From Gorillibacterium sp. (GTDB taxonomy: Bacteria > Bacillota > Bacilli > Paenibacillales > NBRC-103111): a stretch of DNA of 17,677 nucleotides. The translations under genes were made by a program, and so were the position numbers. The DNA is taken from positions 1 to 17,677 of the forward strand of contig JACMJI010000011.1 of the NCBI GenBank assembly GCA_014380705.1, written 5' to 3'. Below, one piece after another: positions 15,195 through 17,677 of the stretch. The notes beneath the pieces are model-generated. The model did no database searches, was not told where the DNA came from, and saw nothing but the letters and a program-made list of their open reading frames with translations. Numbering within the stretch: the stretch's first letter is position 1; each line of letters begins with the position of its first letter.

Positions 15195-16217
15195 ATGAGA
15201 TCGATCCTTGAGTTGCAAAAGCAGCTGCTGCCCGACGTATTGGACATTGTGAAAAAACGCTACTCTATCCTACACTTTGTCATGATTTACCGCATCGTCG
15301 GTCGTCGCACCTTGGCCGCTTCGCTCAATATGACCGAACGGGTATTGCGAGCGGAAGTAGATTTTCTCAAGGAGCAAGGGTTGCTTAAAGTAGAGCCCTT
15401 TGGTATGAAGGTGACTCCTGCAGCATTAAAGCTACTAGAAGAGATGGAACCGATGATCAAAGAGCTATTCGGCTACACTCGTCTTGAGGAACAGTTAAAA
15501 GAGAGATTTGGCCTTCGAGAAGTTATTGTTGTACCTGGAGATTCTGATCTATCCCCGTACACGAAGAAGGAAATGGGTCGCTCGGCAGCGGGTGCACTGC
15601 GTAAGGCTGTACATATAGGCGCCGTTATCGCGGTTACCGGGGGTTCCACATTAGCGGAGGTTGCGAGTCAACTCATGCCGTCCTCCGCACTTAAAGGCAG
15701 CTTGTTCGTTCCAGCACGCGGCGGAATTGGCGAAAGCGTTGAATTTCAAGCGAATACCCTTGCTTCCGTTATGGCTAAGAAGACAGGTGGCCAATATCGC
15801 CTGTTGCACGTACCCGAAAATCTGGGAGAAGAAGCCTACCATACGCTGATTCAGGAGCCCAATATTCGCGAGATTATTCCGGTCATTCGTACGGCTCGCA
15901 TTGTGTTGCATGGAATTGGAGAAGCTAAAGTAATGGCTAGAAGAAGAAAAGCTGAGCAGAGTACGCTTGATGCCTTGGAAGGGGCGGGTGCTTTAGCAGA
16001 AGCTTTCGGTTATTATTTTGATCGAAGGGGAACGGTCGTGCATCGGATGTCAACACTCGGAATGCGTCTGGAAGATTTAAAACTGGTTGAGACCGTGATC
16101 GCTGTAGCTGGTGGCAGTAGTAAAGGTAAGAGTATTGCCGCAGTCCTTAGGTATGGCGCAGAGCATATTCTCGTAACCGACGAGGCTGCAGCATTACAGA
16201 TTATAGAGCAAGAGTAA
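15195..16217 (+). CDS. cggR: Central glycolytic genes regulator CggR (SorC/DeoR family)
   Basis: CggR represses its own operon and releases DNA when fructose 1,6-bisphosphate is high. From the ATG at 15195 the protein has 340 residues, the length of B. subtilis CggR, with AGGAG at 15181-15185. A longer TTG frame from 15129 would place the operator inside the coding region and is rejected. The N-terminal winged HTH spans about 30-75 (GRRTLAASLNMTERVLRAEV, then LLKVEPFG). The sugar-phosphate binding domain, of SIS/NagB-like fold, shows TGGST (about 146-150) and the AGGSSKG loop near the C terminus (about 309-315). It is the first gene of the glycolytic operon, 90 nt upstream of gapA. Confidence 0.95.
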   Translation: MRSILELQKQLLPDVLDIVKKRYSILHFVMIYRIVGRRTLAASLNMTERVLRAEVDFLKEQGLLKVEPFGMKVTPAALKLLEEMEPMIKELFGYTRLEEQLKERFGLREVIVVPGDSDLSPYTKKEMGRSAAGALRKAVHIGAVIAVTGGSTLAEVASQLMPSSALKGSLFVPARGGIGESVEFQANTLASVMAKKTGGQYRLLHVPENLGEEAYHTLIQEPNIREIIPVIRTARIVLHGIGEAKVMARRRKAEQSTLDALEGAGALAEAFGYYFDRRGTVVHRMSTLGMRLEDLKLVETVIAVAGGSSKGKSIAAVLRYGAEHILVTDEAAALQIIEQE

Positions 16218-16245
16218 AGCAACGTAATTATTTATTTGTTTTCAC

Positions 16246-16260
16246 GATGGCAAAGCCGTC
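16246..16260 (+). other. Small hairpin between cggR and gapA, possible mRNA processing site
   Basis: GATGGC (16246-16251) pairs with GCCGTC (16255-16260) around AAA, 47 nt before gapA. In B. subtilis the cggR-gapA mRNA is cleaved near the end of cggR so that gapA mRNA outlives cggR mRNA. Position fits, but the stem is short and no cleavage can be shown from sequence. Confidence 0.3.
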
Positions 16261-16307
16261 TTGAGATAAGCTTCACTATATTCATTCACATAGGAGGAGT
16301 TATTACA

Positions 16308-17315
16308 ATGACAGTTAAAGTAGGTATTAACGGATTTGGACGGATCGGAAAGCTTGCATTTCGTCGTATTCAAGAGGTTCAAGGTATCGAGGTTGTAGCA
16401 ATCAATGACTTGACGGACGCTAAAATGTTGGCTCATTTGTTGAAATATGATACAACGCAAGGAACTTTCAAGGGCGACGTTGAAGTTCATGATGGCTTCT
16501 TTAAAGTTAACGGCAAAGAAGTTAAGGTTTTGGCTAACCCAAACCCTGAAGAATTGCCTTGGGGCGAGTTGGGTGTAGATATCGTTCTTGAGTGTACAGG
16601 TTTCTTTGTATCCCAAGAAGCTGCTGAGAAGCATATCAAAGCCGGCGCTAAGAAAGTCGTTATCTCCGCACCAGCTACTGGCGATGTTAAAACCGTTGTA
16701 TTCAATGTTAACCATGACATTCTTGATGGTTCCGAAACGGTTATCTCTGGTGCTTCTTGCACAACCAACTGCCTAGCTCCAATGGCTAAAGTTCTTCAAG
16801 ATAACTATGGTATTGCTCAAGGTTTGATGACAACGATTCATGCTTACACTGGCGACCAGAACACGCTTGATGCTCCGCACCGTAAAGGCGACTTCCGTCG
16901 TGCTCGCGCTGCTGCTGAGAACATCATCCCTAATACGACCGGTGCTGCTAAAGCCATTGGTCTTGTTATTCCTGAACTTAAAGGCAAGCTCGACGGTGCT
17001 GCTCAACGTGTTCCAGTTGCAACGGGTTCCTTGACTGAGCTGGTAACCGTTCTTGACAAGAAAGTAACGGCTGAAGAAATCAACGCAGCAATGAAAGCTG
17101 CTGCTAACGAATCCTACGGCTACACCGAAGACGAAATCGTATCCTCCGATATCAAGGGCAGCACTTTTGGTTCCCTGTTCGATGCAACACAAACCAAAGT
17201 CTTGACTGTTGGCGACAAACAACTGGTTAAAACTGTTGCTTGGTATGACAACGAAATGTCCTACACTGCACAACTTATTCGCACGTTGGAATACTTCGCA
17301 AAGCTGGCTAAGTAA
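16308..17315 (+). CDS. gapA: Glyceraldehyde-3-phosphate dehydrogenase, glycolytic GapA type
   Basis: GapA oxidises glyceraldehyde 3-phosphate with NAD+ and phosphate to 1,3-bisphosphoglycerate. From the ATG at 16308, with TAGGAGGAG 8 nt upstream, the protein has 335 residues; the frame is open further upstream but without homology. Seen: GINGFGRIG (6-14) for NAD, NDLTD (33-37) with Asp34 favouring NAD+ over NADP+, the active-site ASCTTNC with Cys151, and His178 in TIHAYT. The wording [15 protein letters not shown] and [17 protein letters not shown] is closer to the Staphylococcus GapA type than to B. subtilis GapA. Codon use is strongly biased towards few codons (GCT, GTT, AAA), as expected for a highly expressed gene and unlike its neighbour cggR. 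Confidence 0.97.
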   Translation: MTVKVGINGFGRIGKLAFRRIQEVQGIEVVAINDLTDAKMLAHLLKYDTTQGTFKGDVEVHDGFFKVNGKEVKVLANPNPEELPWGELGVDIVLECTGFFVSQEAAEKHIKAGAKKVVISAPATGDVKTVVFNVNHDILDGSETVISGASCTTNCLAPMAKVLQDNYGIAQGLMTTIHAYTGDQNTLDAPHRKGDFRRARAAAENIIPNTTGAAKAIGLVIPELKGKLDGAAQRVPVATGSLTELVTVLDKKVTAEEINAAMKAAANESYGYTEDEIVSSDIKGSTFGSLFDATQTKVLTVGDKQLVKTVAWYDNEMSYTAQLIRTLEYFAKLAK

Positions 17316-17345
17316 GATTAGCCCAATAGACGCATGAATCATTTG

Positions 17346-17376
17346 AGCGGAAACAGACTTGATGGTTTCCGCTTTT
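17346..17376 (+). terminator. Hairpin between gapA and pgk (weak terminator or mRNA stabiliser)
   Basis: AGCGGAAAC (17346-17354) pairs perfectly with GTTTCCGCT (17365-17373) with a 10 nt loop, followed by only four T residues in total. It could lower pgk expression relative to gapA by partial termination or protect the gapA 3' end. No clear promoter lies between it and pgk. Confidence 0.6.
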
Positions 17377-17440
17377 ATGAATGCTCTAGCGTATTTTATA
17401 TTTGCGTGGACTCACTACATTGATGCGGAGGTACTCCTAA

Positions 17441-17677
17441 ATGAACAAGAAAAGTATTCGTGATGTGGCTGACTTAGCTGGTAAACGCGTCTTTGTTCGC
17501 GTTGACTTTAATGTACCGTTAGAAAACGGTGTTATCACCGATGATACGCGTATTGTTGAGACACTTCCTACTGTTAACTATTTAATGGAGCAAGGTGCTA
17601 AGGTTATCTTGGCGAGTCACTTGGGTCGTCCACAAGGACAAGTTAATGAAAGCATGCGTCTGACTCCAGCTGCAACG
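17441..17677 (+). CDS. pgk: Phosphoglycerate kinase Pgk, N-terminal part (cut by window end)
   Basis: Pgk transfers the high-energy phosphate of 1,3-bisphosphoglycerate to ADP, the step after GapA. Only the first 79 codons are in the window, with no stop. Seen: [16 protein letters not shown] (11-26), containing the family signature, TDDTRI (33-38) with residues contacting substrate, and SHLGRP (59-64). The ATG has GCGGAGGT upstream at 17425-17432. It follows gapA by 125 nt, consistent with the cggR-gapA-pgk-tpiA-gpm-eno order common in Firmicutes; the later genes lie outside the window. Confidence 0.96.
   Translation, partial: MNKKSIRDVADLAGKRVFVRVDFNVPLENGVITDDTRIVETLPTVNYLMEQGAKVILASHLGRPQGQVNESMRLTPAAT

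Overview
The window looks like a chromosomal stretch from a low-to-mid GC, endospore-forming Gram-positive bacterium of the Paenibacillus type. This is inferred from gene content, gene order, strong GGAGG ribosome binding sites and the Firmicutes regulators present (a Crh/HPr protein, CggR, a CtsR-type box). No 16S or species marker is present, so the genus is an inference. Nearly all genes are housekeeping genes. I did not find a phage, an insertion sequence, a CRISPR array or a defence island.

Layout. (1) 1-347 is non-coding and dominated by a roughly 255 bp nested imperfect palindrome. (2) 348-5078 is the histidine operon hisD-hisB-hisH-hisA-hisF-hisI(E), tightly packed or overlapping, with several TTG/GTG starts, closed by a hairpin terminator at 5091-5121. 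(3) 5188-9243 is a second unit: a sigma-A-like promoter, a roughly 220 nt leader, a divergent PRPP synthetase (prs), a large TPR/HEAT-like/HTH protein of unknown role, and thioredoxin reductase (trxB), ended by a terminator. (4) 9270-10364 is a single-gene unit for a ROK glucokinase with its own promoter, an operator-like palindrome over the -35 box, and a terminator. (5) 10417-13238 is the conserved rapZ-yvcK-whiA cluster, followed by a separately promoted crh-type HPr gene (13374-13643). (6) 13644-14058 is a convergent intergenic region with a pair of diverged direct repeats and a perfect 14 bp hairpin. (7) On the minus strand are clpP, with a CtsR-like box over its -35, and a tRNA-Arg(CCG) gene with its own promoter and terminator. 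(8) 15080 to the end is the start of the central glycolytic operon cggR-gapA-pgk, with a well-spaced CggR operator; pgk is cut by the window end.

How the genes work together. PRPP synthetase makes the substrate consumed at the first step of histidine synthesis, so its position right after the his operon makes metabolic sense. Glucokinase, YvcK, Crh/HPr, CggR, GapA and Pgk form a physical neighbourhood of carbon-flow enzymes and regulators: glucose phosphorylation, carbon-source-dependent envelope homeostasis (YvcK), catabolite signalling through Ser46 phosphorylation, and fructose-1,6-bisphosphate-responsive control of lower glycolysis.

Most worth a second look: the Crh-position protein that keeps the phosphorylatable His15; the TPR/HEAT/HTH protein; the large palindrome before hisD; the diverged direct repeats next to clpP, which share a peptide-like pattern; the glk operator palindrome; and the divergent prs with a long leader. 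I saw no clearly new multi-gene system.
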